Shown here: positions 5,689 to 6,240 of the stretch, piece by piece | How the letters are laid out: each line of letters starts with the position of its first letter | Position numbering within the stretch: position 1 is the stretch's first letter | Assembly: GCA_014376885.1 (NCBI GenBank) | Contig: JACMQR010000013.1 | Location: forward strand, 1 to 6,240 | Reading direction: 5' to 3' | Origin: Polaromonas sp. | GTDB lineage: Bacteria; Pseudomonadota; Gammaproteobacteria; Burkholderiales; Burkholderiaceae_C | DNA: 6,240 bases | The notes under the pieces: generated by a model | The model's database searches: none | The model's input: only the letters and a program-made list of their open reading frames with translations | What the model was told of the DNA's origin: nothing | Program-made: the position numbers and the translations under genes

Positions 5689-6240
5689 TCAGGCAAACAG
5701 CGCGCGGTACTGCTCGCGCAGCAGGTTTTTCTGCACCTTGCCCATGGCGTTGCGCGGCAGTTCGCTGACCACCGCGCAGTGCTTGGGCACCTTGAAGTTG
5801 GCCAGCTTTGACTTCATGCCGGCCACGATCTGCGCCGCATCCAGCCGGGCCCCGGGCCGGGCAATCAGCACCGCCACGCCGACCTCGCCGAAGTCGGGAT
5901 GCGGTACGCCGACCACCGCGCTTTCCAGCACGCCGGGCAGCTCGTTGAGAAAGCCTTCGATTTCGGCCGGATAGACGTTGTAGCCGCCGCTGATGATCAG
6001 GTCCTTGTTGCGCCCGACGATGGTGATGTAGCCGTCCTCGCCGATCTGGCCGACATCACCGGTCTTGAAAAAGCCGTCGGCGGTGAATTCCTCGGCGGTT
6101 TTCTCCGGCATGCGCCAGTAGCCCTGAAAGACATTCGGGCCCTTGACCTGGATGGCGCCGATTTCACCCGCCGGCAGGCCCTGGCCGGCGTCGTCCTGCA
6201 CCCGCAGGCTGACGCCCGGCAGCGCAAAGCCGACGGTGCC
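5689..6240 (-). CDS. matB: Malonyl-CoA synthetase (malonate--CoA ligase), C-terminal part, cut by the right edge
   Basis: The minus-strand frame is open from 6240 to a TGA at 5689-5691, giving 183 C-terminal residues of a protein that normally has about 500. The enzyme activates malonate with ATP to malonyl-AMP and then makes malonyl-CoA in the cytoplasm. Visible adenylate-forming motifs, numbered from the edge, are GPNVFQGYWRMPEKTAEEF (34-52), FFKTGDVGQIGEDGY (57-71) with the conserved TGD, GRNKDLIISGGYNVYPAEIE (76-95, the hinge region) and PRNAMGKVQK (162-171), whose Lys168 is the adenylation lysine of motif A10. The combination GYWRMPEKT, GGYNVYP and NAMGKVQKN is characteristic of MatB rather than acetyl- or fatty-acyl-CoA ligases. 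The substrate pocket is outside the window, so methylmalonate or another short dicarboxylate cannot be excluded. The real start is beyond the edge; the GTG at 6201 is internal because family sequence (GTVGFALPGV) continues upstream of it. Confidence 0.85.
   Translation of the reverse strand, partial: GTVGFALPGVSLRVQDDAGQGLPAGEIGAIQVKGPNVFQGYWRMPEKTAEEFTADGFFKTGDVGQIGEDGYITIVGRNKDLIISGGYNVYPAEIEGFLNELPGVLESAVVGVPHPDFGEVGVAVLIARPGARLDAAQIVAGMKSKLANFKVPKHCAVVSELPRNAMGKVQKNLLREQYRALFA

Noticed and set aside
5085..5768. 227-codon plus-strand open frame overlapping the exporter and running into the ligase gene
   Set aside because: It is Arg/Ala-rich out-of-frame reading of the exporter, with no domain-like sequence.

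Overview
The window is GC-rich DNA with strongly GC-biased third codon positions. Its protein families look betaproteobacterial, most likely Burkholderiales and perhaps Comamonadaceae (a Polaromonas/Rhodoferax-like genome). That placement is a judgement from protein resemblance, not from a search.

Layout. (1) Positions 1-1586, minus strand, hold the wreck of a gamma-glutamylated putrescine utilisation cluster. In transcription order these are a stub of a PuuD-like gamma-glutamyl-GABA hydrolase (about 1434-1586), a PuuA-like gamma-glutamylputrescine synthetase of the glutamine synthetase family without its N-terminal third (584 to about 1433), and a class III polyamine/omega aminotransferase (528 down past position 1). 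Every member is damaged. A deletion fuses the first two, the synthetase has two opposite single-base frameshifts, and the aminotransferase lacks about 70 residues around its cofactor-binding core and has a further one-base loss at 20-21. (2) Positions 1587-1928 are a non-coding divergent region rich in GC dyads. (3) Positions 1929-4658, plus strand, encode an intact homodimeric pyruvate dehydrogenase E1 (AceE family, 909 residues). It stands alone, with no E2 or E3 gene after it, and resembles the MdeB-like (2-oxobutyrate) branch as much as housekeeping AceE. (4) Positions 4702-5661, plus strand, encode a ten-helix EamA/DMT exporter, 43 bases after the E1 gene and possibly co-transcribed with it. 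(5) Positions 5689-6240, minus strand, are the C-terminal part of a malonyl-CoA synthetase (MatB-like), convergent with the exporter and cut by the window edge.

How it fits together. The left third would once have converted putrescine to GABA or succinate through glutamylated intermediates, but as read here it cannot. The right two thirds look functional and concern acyl-CoA formation from 2-oxo acids and malonate, plus one small-molecule exporter of unknown substrate. I found no RNA gene, insertion sequence, CRISPR array or phage gene. The most unusual content is the multiply broken putrescine cluster and the orphan E1 enzyme. I do not see a convincing new biological system.
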